A DNA stretch of 64,000 bases from Winogradskyella marina (GCF_015645385.1 NZ_JADOET010000001.1:709365-773364), one strand, 5' to 3'; numbered from the stretch's first letter, positions 27,444 to 35,367 are shown. The notes: a model not told the origin generated them from the letters alone. Made by a program: numbers and translations.

Positions 27444-27871
27444 TCGCTTACATAATATGTATTATTTCCGATAGCTTCAACTCTGTATGGCTTTAATGTA
27501 CAGGGTTGAGGATTATCGTTTAAGGGTGTACCAGTTATTAAACTATACTCATTACCATCTTCGCAACCACAAACGGCATTTAAACCGACAATGGTTAAAG
27601 AAGAACAAGACGAAGGCGTATGGCTAGGATCTGCACCATCCCAAGCTAAAATAGAATCTGCATTGGTTCTAACTAAGATAATTCCTCTATTACCAAACCC
27701 TTCTACTCTAACCGCATTTACAGGAAATAAAAGTTGATTATACTGAGGAAGATTAAGATTTACCGTTAGGTTAACACCAACATCTAGCAAGAAGTTACAG
27801 TTGTATTTTGGATCATTTTTACTACAACCAAAAATAACCACACAACTAAGTATTAAAAATAATTTCTTCAC
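27440..27871 (-). CDS. lipoprotein with degenerate Rieske-like fold
   Basis: The 143-residue lipoprotein has lipobox FGC (Cys16). Residues 70-140 follow the layout of a Rieske domain: a first loop DPSHTPSSC, a second loop VCGCEDG and the LKPYRVE strand. In a functional Rieske site these loops would read CxH and CxxH. Here Asp81/Pro82 occupy the first Cys position and Glu104 replaces the second His, although His84 and Cys101 remain. It therefore probably cannot hold a normal 2Fe-2S cluster. Family assignment is by eye and needs a structure-based comparison. Confidence 0.65.
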   Translation of the reverse strand: MKKLFLILSCVVIFGCSKNDPKYNCNFLLDVGVNLTVNLNLPQYNQLLFPVNAVRVEGFGNRGIILVRTNADSILAWDGADPSHTPSSCSSLTIVGLNAVCGCEDGNEYSLITGTPLNDNPQPCTLKPYRVEAIGNNTYYVSD

Positions 27872-28047
27872 AGCTCTATTTTTTTAATGTTTTGAAATTT
27901 AGTAGATTAAAACAAAAAAACGTTTTAACCCACGAGAATGCTCGCTTTGCTTAATCAATTTTTAAATTATTAACATTCTTAATGCATTTTAACTTCAAAA
28001 TTTGAAGCGCAATTTACTATTAATTAAACAATACCGTAAATATTTTA

Positions 28048-28055
28048 TATATTTG
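28048..28055 (+). promoter_or_regulatory. -7 promoter box of the greA leader
   Basis: TATATTTG matches TAnnTTTG exactly. Transcription would start near 28060, directly before a terminator-like hairpin and about 175 bases before greA. Confidence 0.5.
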
Positions 28056-28061
28056 CATAGT

Positions 28062-28087
28062 AATCTCGTCAGCGCGAGGTTTTTTTT
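28062..28087 (+). terminator. terminator-like hairpin at the start of the greA leader
   Basis: AATCTCG pairs with CGAGGTT (one wobble) around a 6-base loop, followed by a run of eight T residues. It lies only a few bases downstream of the predicted transcription start. Confidence 0.6.
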
Positions 28088-28147
28088 ATGCTAACATTAT
28101 AATTACACTATAACAAACTTCTAAGAAGCACAAAATATCTACTGTTA

Positions 28148-28184
28148 TTTTTGAGCCTGTCTGATTTTCGGACGGGCTCAAAAA
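28148..28184. repeat. long imperfect palindrome in the greA leader
   Basis: TTTTTGAGCCTGTCTG pairs with CGGACGGGCTCAAAAA over 16 positions with two G-T wobbles and a 5-base loop. No U-run follows on either strand beyond the stem. The rest of 27872-28234 shows no gene. Confidence 0.6.
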
Positions 28185-28234
28185 TGATAAAGAATTTGCT
28201 TTTTAGAACGTGTTATATTTAAAACGATTAAATT

Positions 28235-28708
28235 ATGAGTAAAGTATCTTATTACACAGCTGAAGGTTTAAAAAAATTAAGAGACGAATTAAGCCAACTT
28301 AAAGATGTGGAACGTCCTAAAGCATCACAAGCAATTGCAGAAGCTAGAGACAAAGGTGATTTAAGTGAAAATGCAGAATATGATGCTGCAAAAGAAGCAC
28401 AAGGTATGCTAGAAATGAAGATTTCTAAAATGGAAGAAATTTTATCTGGAGCACGCGTTATAGATGAGTCGCAATTAGATTTAACTAAAGCTTTAGCACT
28501 TTCTAAAGTTAAAATTAAAAACCAAGTGAATGGTATGGAAATGACCTACACTTTGGTTGCGGAAAGTGAAGCCGATTTAGCTTCGGGAAAAATCTCTGTG
28601 AATTCGCCTATAGGTAAAGGTTTATTAGGCAAATCTGTTGGAGATGTTGCCGAAATACAAGTACCAAGTGGTATTATGAAATTTGATGTTTTAGAAATTT
28701 CGAGATAA
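28235..28708 (+). CDS. greA: transcription elongation factor GreA
   Basis: The 157-residue protein stimulates RNA cleavage in backtracked RNA polymerase. The N-terminal coiled coil carries the acidic tip in DKGDLSENAEYDAAKE (Asp and Glu at the expected site), and the C-terminal FKBP-like domain ends SPIGKGLLGKSVGDVAEIQVP. Length is normal. The leader contains a promoter, a terminator-like hairpin and a long palindrome, which suggests control by premature termination. A HIT gene follows. Confidence 0.97.
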   Translation: MSKVSYYTAEGLKKLRDELSQLKDVERPKASQAIAEARDKGDLSENAEYDAAKEAQGMLEMKISKMEEILSGARVIDESQLDLTKALALSKVKIKNQVNGMEMTYTLVAESEADLASGKISVNSPIGKGLLGKSVGDVAEIQVPSGIMKFDVLEISR

Positions 28709-28716
28709 GACCTTCT

Positions 28717-28744
28717 GTGACTTATGCTGAACACGTTTTAGCAA
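28717..28744. repeat. degenerate dispersed repeat, TGCTGAAC type
   Basis: The segment TGACTTATGCTGAACACG resembles the elements at 21310 and 63155 but is diverged. It lies just after the greA stop. Confidence 0.3.
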
Positions 28745-28768
28745 AGCTGTAATCTCAGCAATTATTAA

Positions 28769-28801
28769 TAAAAAGATTCCTCGTTAAAAGGAATCTTTTT
28801 A
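28769..28801 (+). terminator. intrinsic terminator of greA
   Basis: AAAAAGATTCC and GGAATCTTTTT form an 11-bp perfect stem with a 9-base loop and a T-rich 3' arm. Nothing gene-like is seen between it and 28952. Confidence 0.85.
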
Positions 28802-28952
28802 TATTTATATTTAAACTAGAATCAAGACCGCTGCGCTTTTAGAACAAAGAATAAAGACTTCATACCTAAAGTGACACCATTATGGTTAATAATTAGCACG
28901 AAACATTGGTTTTACTAATAGCTTAATTAAACACTAAATATAATCAAGAAAC

Positions 28953-29342
28953 ATGGCAACACTCTTCACAAAAATAATTTCTGGCGAATTACCATCCTAT
29001 AAAGTCGCTGAAACTGAAGATTTCTTTGCGTTTTTAGACATTAACCCAAATTCTAAAGGCCATACACTTTGCATTCCTAAAAAAGAAGTGGATAAAATCT
29101 TTGACTTAGACGAAGCTACGTATATGGCATTGATGAAATTTTCGCGTCGTGTTGCATTGGCTTTAGAAAAAGCGGTACCATGCGAACGTATTGGTATGTC
29201 TGTCATTGGTCTAGAAGTACCTCATGTTCATGTGCATTTAATTCCGTTGCACACTATGGACGATGCTCGTTTTACCAATAAGCAAACCGTAACACCCGAA
29301 GAGTTTAAAGCCTTAGCTAAAAAAATAGGATCGTTTTTATAA
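28953..29342 (+). CDS. HIT family nucleotide hydrolase/transferase
   Basis: The 129-residue protein is a Hint/FHIT-type histidine-triad protein. The signature HVHVHLIP lies near residue 95 and the N-terminal block FTKIISGELPSYKVAE is typical of the bacterial HinT branch, which cleaves adenosine phosphoramidates and related nucleotides. It follows greA in the same direction, but a terminator separates them. The 3' end overlaps the convergent gene by 6 bases. Confidence 0.93.
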   Translation: MATLFTKIISGELPSYKVAETEDFFAFLDINPNSKGHTLCIPKKEVDKIFDLDEATYMALMKFSRRVALALEKAVPCERIGMSVIGLEVPHVHVHLIPLHTMDDARFTNKQTVTPEEFKALAKKIGSFL

Positions 29343-29687
29343 GATTCCTAACGCAAATAATACGATTACTAGTAAAACAACAACACTAGAAATAAGCAAA
29401 GCCCAAGCCATTGGTTTTAGTTTGGTAGACTTCTGTTTCATTTTAAGTCCTCTGTTGTGATAATCTACGACACGTTCAATATCATCTGTCCAACGAATTG
29501 GAAATATTTGAACTTCACAATTTAAACATCGTAATTGACAATTGGTTTCGTCCGTTATAGCTTTGTAAAGCTTAGTTTCAATTAGTTTTTGTTTAAAGGT
29601 AATTTCTAAACTATCATTAGAATAACATTCAGGACAGTTATTACCTATCCTAGCTTCCTTTAATGTGAAAAATCGCGACGAATCCAT
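29337..29687 (-). CDS. small zinc-ribbon membrane protein, hypothetical
   Basis: The 116-residue protein has two CxxC pairs, CPEC and CLNC, about 37 residues apart, consistent with a zinc ribbon, and a C-terminal membrane helix (MAWALLISSVVVLLVIVLF). The cytosolic N-terminus would be tethered to the membrane by its tail. I chose the ATG at 29687; a TTG at 29693 is also in frame. No known function. Confidence 0.65.
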   Translation of the reverse strand: MDSSRFFTLKEARIGNNCPECYSNDSLEITFKQKLIETKLYKAITDETNCQLRCLNCEVQIFPIRWTDDIERVVDYHNRGLKMKQKSTKLKPMAWALLISSVVVLLVIVLFALGIL

Positions 29688-29820
29688 GCTCAAATTTAAA
29701 CTAAAAATTTGATTTTATTATTTAAGGTCTAGTTTTTAGACATTGGTCATACATAAGAACCACTGTTATTGATGAATTTCTTAGATGGTCTCTTTTAAAA
29801 AACACCTTATATAAACCTAT

Positions 29821-29849
29821 TGAGATTCTTCGCTCCGCTTAGAATGACA
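29821..29849 (-). repeat. dispersed repeat, TGTCATTCTAAGCGGAGCGAAGAATCTCA type
   Basis: On the minus strand it begins TGTCATTCTAAGCGGAGCG and so belongs to the same family as the leuS insertion at 40010 and the copy at 63062. It lies immediately 3' of the histidine kinase stop codon. Confidence 0.55.
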
Positions 29850-29850
29850 T

Positions 29851-31002
29851 TTAAACCTGTATCAATAAAATTTGTATTGTAGTACCATTATTAATTTCAG
29901 AAGACAAGACTTTAATTTTTCCTTTATGGTAGTCTTCCACAATTCGTTTTGCTAAAGACAGTCCAAGTCCCCAACCACGTTTTTTGGTCGTATAACCAGG
30001 TTCAAAAATTTTAGTAAACAACGACTTCGGAATTCCTTTTCCGGTATCTGATATATTAATGAATACTTTACTTTCTATCTGTGTTAATTCTAGTTTTAAA
30101 TCGCCTTTACCTTTCATGGCATCGATGGCATTTTTCACTAAATTTTCAATGGTCCAACTAAAAAGTTGTTCGTTTAATTTAACCGGAATTGCTCTTTCGG
30201 GAAGTACAATTTCAAAATTAATTAACTTAGATGATCTCGATTTTAAATAGTCATAAGACGACTTCGTAACATCAACAATATCCATTGTTTTTAAGGTTGG
30301 AGCAGATCCTATTTTACTAAAACGCTCTGTTATGGTTTGAAGCCTATCAATGTCTTTTTCAATTTCTACAATGTAATCTGGATTTACATTTTCAGTTTTT
30401 AAAATTTCGGTCCAACCTACAAGCGACGATAAAGGAGTCCCAATTTGATGCGCTGTTTCCTTTGCCATACCTGTCCAGAGTTTATTTTGTTCTGCAATTT
30501 TTGAACTTCGGTAAAAGAAATAAACAACAGCTGCAAAGAGCAATATAATGAGCAATAAAGCTAAAGGATAATATTTTAATTTATTTAATAAAGGTGAGTT
30601 GCCATAATATACAGTAGAAAAAATTTCATCCTTGTATCTTATTTGAATTGGTTCATTTTCACTTTTAAATTTTTCAATTAATTGAATAAGGTAAAGTGAA
30701 TCCTGCGCTTTTTCTTCATCAATATTATTATATCCCAAACTCCCATCCTTTGAAACATTAATCATTGGTGTTGTTGTATTGCTTGATAAAATAGATAATG
30801 GCAATTCTCCAATATCTGTATTTAAATCTAACGTCTTGCTCAACTCTTTTTGAGCTAAGGACCAAGTTTTCATTTTAGAACGCTCTTCGGCTTTAAAATT
30901 TTGAAAAAACGTATAGGTATTCCAAAGAATAAGGGAAATAATAATAAAAGAGGATGCTATAATAATCCAACGGATTACATTTCGGTTGTAGCTAAAAGTC
31001 AT
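29851..31002 (-). CDS. sensor histidine kinase, orphan
   Basis: The 383-residue kinase has two membrane helices (about residues 10-30 and 145-165) bounding an extracytoplasmic sensor region of about 115 residues. The H-box reads AKETAHQIGTPLSSLVGW, the HQIGTPL variant common in Bacteroidota, with phospho-acceptor His in AHQ. The N-box ENLVKNAIDAM, G1 DTGKGIP, F-box IFEPGYTTK and G2 GWGLGLSLAK are intact, so it should be active. No response regulator gene is adjacent. The dispersed repeat abuts its stop codon. Confidence 0.92.
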   Translation of the reverse strand: MTFSYNRNVIRWIIIASSFIIISLILWNTYTFFQNFKAEERSKMKTWSLAQKELSKTLDLNTDIGELPLSILSSNTTTPMINVSKDGSLGYNNIDEEKAQDSLYLIQLIEKFKSENEPIQIRYKDEIFSTVYYGNSPLLNKLKYYPLALLLIILLFAAVVYFFYRSSKIAEQNKLWTGMAKETAHQIGTPLSSLVGWTEILKTENVNPDYIVEIEKDIDRLQTITERFSKIGSAPTLKTMDIVDVTKSSYDYLKSRSSKLINFEIVLPERAIPVKLNEQLFSWTIENLVKNAIDAMKGKGDLKLELTQIESKVFINISDTGKGIPKSLFTKIFEPGYTTKKRGWGLGLSLAKRIVEDYHKGKIKVLSSEINNGTTIQILLIQV

Positions 31003-31077
31003 TAGTTGGGTTTAAATCATTTTAAATATAATGTAAAATTGTTAATATTATTGTTCTTAGTTATCTCCAAAATACTT

Positions 31078-31106
31078 TTGTCTCCAATTCAATATAATTA
31101 TATTTG
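31078..31106 (+). promoter_or_regulatory. promoter of the flavin reductase gene
   Basis: TTG at 31078 and the -7 box TATATTTG at 31099 are separated by 18 bases, close to the Bacteroidota consensus. The ATG is 20 bases downstream. Confidence 0.65.
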
Positions 31107-31125
31107 TTGAAAATCAGCAAACTAC

Positions 31126-31995
31126 ATGGCTTCATTTGACCCTAAAGATCTTACAACTGGCACTTTACATGGCTATTTACTAAGTGCTGTTGCACCAAGA
31201 CCAATTGCATTTGCTAGTACAGTTGATGCCAACGGAAATCCAAATTTATCGCCATTTAGCTTTTTTAACGTGTTTAGCGCTAATCCCCCGATTTTGGTTT
31301 TTTCACCTGCAAGGCGTGTTAGAGATAATACCACAAAACATACATTGCATAATGTAGAAGCCACTAAAGAAGTAGTAATTAATGTGGTAAATTATGATAT
31401 TGTACATCAAACATCCTTAGCAAGTACAGAATACCCTGAAGGCACCAATGAGTTTGAAAAATCTGGATTATCCATGTTAGCGTCAGATAAGGTAAAGCCT
31501 TTTAGAGTAGCAGAATCACCTATACAATTAGAATGTAAGGTAAACGATATTATTCAATTGGGAACTGAAGGAGGCGCCGGAAATTTAGTGATTTGTGAAG
31601 TGGTAAAACTTCATATTTCAGAAGAAGTTCTAAACGACGATCAAACCATAAATCAAAACGCTTTAGATTTGGTCGCAAGAGCTGGAGGCAGTTATTACAG
31701 TAGAGCAAACAAAGGTTTTTTTGAAATTCCTAAACCGTTAAAGAATATGGGAATTGGTGTAGACAATATGCCAGAACATGTAAAAAACAGCATGATCTTA
31801 ACAGGAAACAATCTTGGAATGCTTGCTAACGTAGAAGCTTTGCCAAATAAAGATGACGTGAGTAAATTTGTTGAAGATATTAGTGAGCGCTATCCAGACA
31901 TTAAAATAGCTTCTCACAGAGAAAAACACAAGTTAGCTCAAAATTATTTGAGCTATGGAGACGTAGAAAGTGCTTGGAAGTTATTACTTTCGTAG
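31126..31995 (+). CDS. flavin reductase-like FMN-binding protein
   Basis: The 289-residue protein carries the flavin-reductase-like split-barrel: VAPRPIAFASTVDANGNPNLSPFSFFNVFSANPP near residue 25 is the FMN-binding signature of the family. The C-terminal 90 residues are an added helical segment. It is probably an FMN-dependent oxidoreductase of unknown substrate; stand-alone flavin reductase partners are not nearby. The next gene follows after 44 bases. Confidence 0.88.
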   Translation: MASFDPKDLTTGTLHGYLLSAVAPRPIAFASTVDANGNPNLSPFSFFNVFSANPPILVFSPARRVRDNTTKHTLHNVEATKEVVINVVNYDIVHQTSLASTEYPEGTNEFEKSGLSMLASDKVKPFRVAESPIQLECKVNDIIQLGTEGGAGNLVICEVVKLHISEEVLNDDQTINQNALDLVARAGGSYYSRANKGFFEIPKPLKNMGIGVDNMPEHVKNSMILTGNNLGMLANVEALPNKDDVSKFVEDISERYPDIKIASHREKHKLAQNYLSYGDVESAWKLLLS

Positions 31996-32039
31996 CCTCA
32001 AAAAAATTAAGAATAAAATAAATTATAGATTAAGCAAAA

Positions 32040-32417
32040 ATGGAAGTACAAGGACGAATTAAAATGGTAGGAGAGACTCAAACTTTTGGTAGTAACGGGT
32101 TTAGAAAAAGAGAAGTTGTAGTAACTACAGAAGAGCAATATCCACAACATATTATGGTGGAATTTGTTCAAGATAAAACAGAGTTATTAAACAACTATAA
32201 AGAAGGTCAGCAGGTAAAAATTAACATAAACCTTAGAGGAAGAGAATGGGTAAACCCACAAGGTGAAACGAAATACTTTAACTCTATACAAGGTTGGAGA
32301 ATTGAAGCTTTACAAGCGCAAGCGCCAAGTGAAGGTATGCCTCCTGTACCACCAACAGAAGCTTTTGAACCAGTAAGTGATTTAAAAGATGATGATAACG
32401 ATGATTTACCTTTCTAA
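32040..32417 (+). CDS. DUF3127 protein with SSB-like acidic tip
   Basis: The 125-residue protein matches the Bacteroidota DUF3127 family, a predicted OB-fold. It ends in DDNDDLPF, the same kind of acidic tip that in SSB recruits repair and replication proteins; the real ssb in this window also ends DDDLPF. This suggests DNA binding and docking of SSB partners, an inference from fold and tail. A terminator follows at 32442. Confidence 0.85.
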   Translation: MEVQGRIKMVGETQTFGSNGFRKREVVVTTEEQYPQHIMVEFVQDKTELLNNYKEGQQVKININLRGREWVNPQGETKYFNSIQGWRIEALQAQAPSEGMPPVPPTEAFEPVSDLKDDDNDDLPF

Positions 32418-32441
32418 CCAGAAAGATTAAACACATATAGT

Positions 32442-32481
32442 AAAAAGATCTGTTTTTTAAATTTTAAAAACAGGTCTTTTT
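32442..32481 (+). terminator. intrinsic terminator after DUF3127 gene
   Basis: AAAAAGATCTGTTTTT pairs with AAAAACAGGTCTTTTT with one wobble, followed by more T residues. Confidence 0.8.
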
Positions 32482-32617
32482 CTTTTTTAGTTATTTAGTT
32501 ATTTAGTTAAAATTGAAATATGGTTTTAGCTTTTGCCTTGATAATTAATTTTTTATCAACTTATTAAAAAATTCAACCATAAACTACAGCACTTAAATTT
32601 GAATTCTATTTAAAACG

Positions 32618-33256
32618 ATGCACTTTTTAACTCAAAAAATTGAATTCCCAGAGGTATCTGAAGCTTCTGCTGATGGACTTCTAGCTATTGGAGGAGATTT
32701 GTCACCAGAGCGTTTACTTTACGCCTATTCAAAAGGTATATTTCCGTGGTTTCAAGATGATGAACCAATACTTTGGTGGTCGCCAGATCCACGATTTGTT
32801 TTGTTCCCTGAAGATTTAAAGGTGTCTAAAAGCATGAAACAGGTTTTAAAAAAATCAACGTTTCAGGTTACCACAAACAAAGCTTTTAAGGCTGTTGTAG
32901 AAAACTGTGCAAATGTAAAACGCAATGATCAGTATGGCACATGGATTACAGATGATATGATTAACGCTTACCTAAAGTTACATGAACTCGGTTATGCCAA
33001 ATCTATTGAAGTCTGGCAAAACGATGAACTTGTCGGTGGATTATATGGTATTGAAGTTAATGATACTGTTTTCTGTGGCGAAAGTATGTTTGCTAAAGTG
33101 AGTAATGCCAGTAAAGCGGGTTTTATAACATATATTCAAAATTCTAATTACAAATTAATTGATTGTCAATTACACACCAAACACCTCGAAAGTTTAGGAG
33201 CAAAACATATCTCACGCATTGAGTTTCTAGATTTTATTAAACCTCATGGTATCTAA
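32618..33256 (+). CDS. aat: leucyl/phenylalanyl-tRNA--protein transferase
   Basis: The 212-residue enzyme adds Leu or Phe to proteins with N-terminal Arg or Lys, making them N-degron substrates for ClpS/ClpAP. Family motifs are the early LLAIGGDLSPERLLYAYSKGIFPWF, WWSPDPRFVLFP and GGLYGIEVNDTVFCGESMF. Length is normal. It overlaps the convergent tag gene by 20 bases at the 3' end. Confidence 0.96.
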   Translation: MHFLTQKIEFPEVSEASADGLLAIGGDLSPERLLYAYSKGIFPWFQDDEPILWWSPDPRFVLFPEDLKVSKSMKQVLKKSTFQVTTNKAFKAVVENCANVKRNDQYGTWITDDMINAYLKLHELGYAKSIEVWQNDELVGGLYGIEVNDTVFCGESMFAKVSNASKAGFITYIQNSNYKLIDCQLHTKHLESLGAKHISRIEFLDFIKPHGI

Positions 33257-33800
33257 AACACGAGACCTCATGGTCATTCACCATACCTGTGGCTTGCATA
33301 TGTGCGTATATCACAGTGGAACCTACAAATTTAAAACCACGCTTTTTTAAATCCTTACTTATGGCATCACTTAACGGTGTATTTCCTGGAGCTTCTTTAT
33401 AGTTTTTAATTGTATTCTTTATGGGTTTCCCATCTACAAAATCCCATATATATTTTGAAAACGACCCAAACTCTTCCTGAATCTTTACAAAAGCTTCGGC
33501 ATTAGTTATCGTTGCTTTTACTTTCAACTTATTCCTTATGATACCTGCATCTTGTAATAAGTCTTCAACTTTTGAAGCGTCATACTTTACAATTGTATTA
33601 TAATCGAAATTATCAAAAGCCTTTCTAAAATTCTCTCGCTTTTTTAGAACCGTAATCCAGCTTAAACCAGCCTGAAAGGTTTCTAAAATTAAAAACTCAA
33701 ATAAGGTCGCATCATCATATACCGGAACTCCCCATTCTTCATCGTGATAGGCTTCATATAACGGATCACCAACACACCAACCACATCTCTGTTTTTTCAT
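33237..33800 (-). CDS. tag: DNA-3-methyladenine glycosylase I
   Basis: The 187-residue base-excision enzyme removes 3-methyladenine from alkylated DNA. It starts with MKKQRCGWC, where the Cys is one zinc ligand, and shows YHDEEWGVP, the helix-hairpin-helix-like region, and the C-terminal NDHEVSCFRY with the His and Cys ligands of the zinc snap. All expected residues are present. It is convergent with aat. Confidence 0.95.
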   Translation of the reverse strand: MKKQRCGWCVGDPLYEAYHDEEWGVPVYDDATLFEFLILETFQAGLSWITVLKKRENFRKAFDNFDYNTIVKYDASKVEDLLQDAGIIRNKLKVKATITNAEAFVKIQEEFGSFSKYIWDFVDGKPIKNTIKNYKEAPGNTPLSDAISKDLKKRGFKFVGSTVIYAHMQATGMVNDHEVSCFRYHEV

Positions 33801-33867
33801 ACTGTAAGGAAATTAAATTAGTGCTACTAATGTAACAACAGTTGCACAATAAACAGCAACAGATTCT

Positions 33868-33875
33868 TATTTTTG
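33868..33875 (+). promoter_or_regulatory. -7 box immediately before the thioredoxin-like gene
   Basis: TATTTTTG matches TAnnTTTG and ends 4 bases before the ATG at 33880; a TTG at 33842 lies 23 bases upstream. If used, the mRNA would be nearly leaderless. Confidence 0.4.
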
Positions 33876-33879
33876 TTAT

Positions 33880-34494
33880 ATGAATACAGAGACACTTACT
33901 TTAAACGATATTATTTCAGAAAGTCTAAAAAATAGTATGACTTATGCTGAATATAGAGCCTTAGTTACAACTTTAGTAGAAGAGCAATCTGCAACCGGAA
34001 ACGATAAATCGGAAGCTATTGTTGCATATACCCAACTAAACGATAGACGTATGAGACGTTGGGATAAAACTGCAAAAGTTGCTGACGCTACAAAATCTAC
34101 AATTGAGAATTTTGATAAAAAAGTAACATGGTTGGTTATTTCTGAAAGTTGGTGTGGTGATGCTGCACATGTAATGCCGATACTTAATAAAGTGGCAGAA
34201 CTCAATGATGCTATAGATTATAAAATTGTACTCAGAGATGACAACGAAGCGCTTATGGATCAGTTTTTAACTAATGGAGGGAAATCTATACCTAAGTTAA
34301 TTATGTTAGATTCTGAAACCAATACTGTTTTAAACACCTATGGACCACGACCTACAGTTGCAACAAACATGGTGCAAGCTTATAAGGCTGAGCATGGTAT
34401 GTTAACACCAGAATTTAAAGAAGATTTACAGCGTTGGTATAATAAAGATAAAGGCCAATCTACTATTGAAGACTTGGTTAACTTATTAAAATAA
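33880..34494 (+). CDS. thioredoxin-like protein with single active-site Cys
   Basis: The 204-residue protein has a helical N-terminal region and a thioredoxin fold from about residue 80. The active-site segment reads SESWCGDAAH, with Cys92 kept but the second Cys of CxxC replaced by Ala95. The cis-Pro loop KSIPKLIML is intact. A monothiol thioredoxin-like fold could act as a thiol peroxidase-like, bacillithiol/glutaredoxin-like or non-redox protein; the sequence does not decide. It stands alone on the plus strand. Confidence 0.85.
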   Translation: MNTETLTLNDIISESLKNSMTYAEYRALVTTLVEEQSATGNDKSEAIVAYTQLNDRRMRRWDKTAKVADATKSTIENFDKKVTWLVISESWCGDAAHVMPILNKVAELNDAIDYKIVLRDDNEALMDQFLTNGGKSIPKLIMLDSETNTVLNTYGPRPTVATNMVQAYKAEHGMLTPEFKEDLQRWYNKDKGQSTIEDLVNLLK

Positions 34495-34555
34495 CAACTA
34501 AAATCAAGTAGCTAACATAAGCGCTAGGTAAAGTTAAAAAAGGTCGCAAATTCAA

Positions 34556-35218
34556 CTATTTCCCTTTAAACAAAAACGTAATGGTGCCTAATTGTTCGTT
34601 TTTGTCTGAGGTGTCAAACTGAACCGTTTCGGCATAAGAAATAGCATGATTTATTAAACACTGGTTGTTAGAATTAGAAGATCCATTGATATAAGCATCA
34701 ATAACATCTCCTGACGCATTAACTCTAATACTCACTACTATTTTCCCACCAGTTTCGCATAAATATCGTGGTGTTTTATAATGCGCTAGAGTTCTACCTT
34801 TTAATGAATAGGTAAGTGTGCTTTTTGTTTTGGCGTGTTCGTCTGCTTGTTTTTTGTTGTTAAGACGTTGTTTTAACGCTTCTTGTAGTTTTTTATACGA
34901 TTGTGTTTCGTCAGAATTTAAGGCATATGCATTACTACCTGAATAGGTTTTAGTAATACTCGTTTCCTCCTGTACCTCACTTGCCTTAGCTTCTGCCATG
35001 GCTTTTGTAGTGCGTTCAAAATCATTAGCGTCAACAGTTTTAAAGTTGCGCATCATTTCTTTGTATTCCTGATCTTCGTTAAATGCTTTGTTGGTAGATT
35101 CACCGTTGATATCTTCAATCTCCTGAAGCTCTTCTTTTGTGATTTCAGGCTCTGGTTCCATAAGGTAATAACTCTCAGTTACTAAGTCATCTTGGATCTT
35201 TAACTGAAGACTAAACAT
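34556..35218 (-). CDS. TonB-like periplasmic protein, start uncertain
   Basis: From the ATG at 35218 this is a 220-residue protein with an acidic linker and a TonB C-terminal-like domain (TGGKIVVSIRVNASGDVIDAYI...). This start falls at the end of a hydrophobic stretch. In frame and without a stop upstream to 35300, codons at 35219-35287 encode LNFVDKHKAAIITFLLVG and onward, a typical basic-then-hydrophobic anchor. The only plausible initiator for the anchor is a CTG at 35285-35287; no ATG, GTG or TTG is available. Either translation starts at CTG or the original start was lost and the anchor is gone. It is downstream of truB. Confidence 0.75.
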   Translation of the reverse strand: MFSLQLKIQDDLVTESYYLMEPEPEITKEELQEIEDINGESTNKAFNEDQEYKEMMRNFKTVDANDFERTTKAMAEAKASEVQEETSITKTYSGSNAYALNSDETQSYKKLQEALKQRLNNKKQADEHAKTKSTLTYSLKGRTLAHYKTPRYLCETGGKIVVSIRVNASGDVIDAYINGSSNSNNQCLINHAISYAETVQFDTSDKNEQLGTITFLFKGK

Positions 35219-35367
35219 ACCAAAAACTACAATTCCTACTAAAAGAAATGTAATTATTGCGGCTTTATGTTTATCAACAAAATTCAGTTTAAAATAGTTT
35301 TAGTCTATTAATAGATACGAATATAATGAAGAAAAAGTTTAAGTACCCATCATAAACCCGTGTTAAA

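Noticed and set aside
32481..32510. Short TTAGTTAT tandem repeat after the DUF3127 terminator
   Set aside because: Only about two and a half AT-rich units; within expectation for low-GC spacer and with no partner elsewhere.
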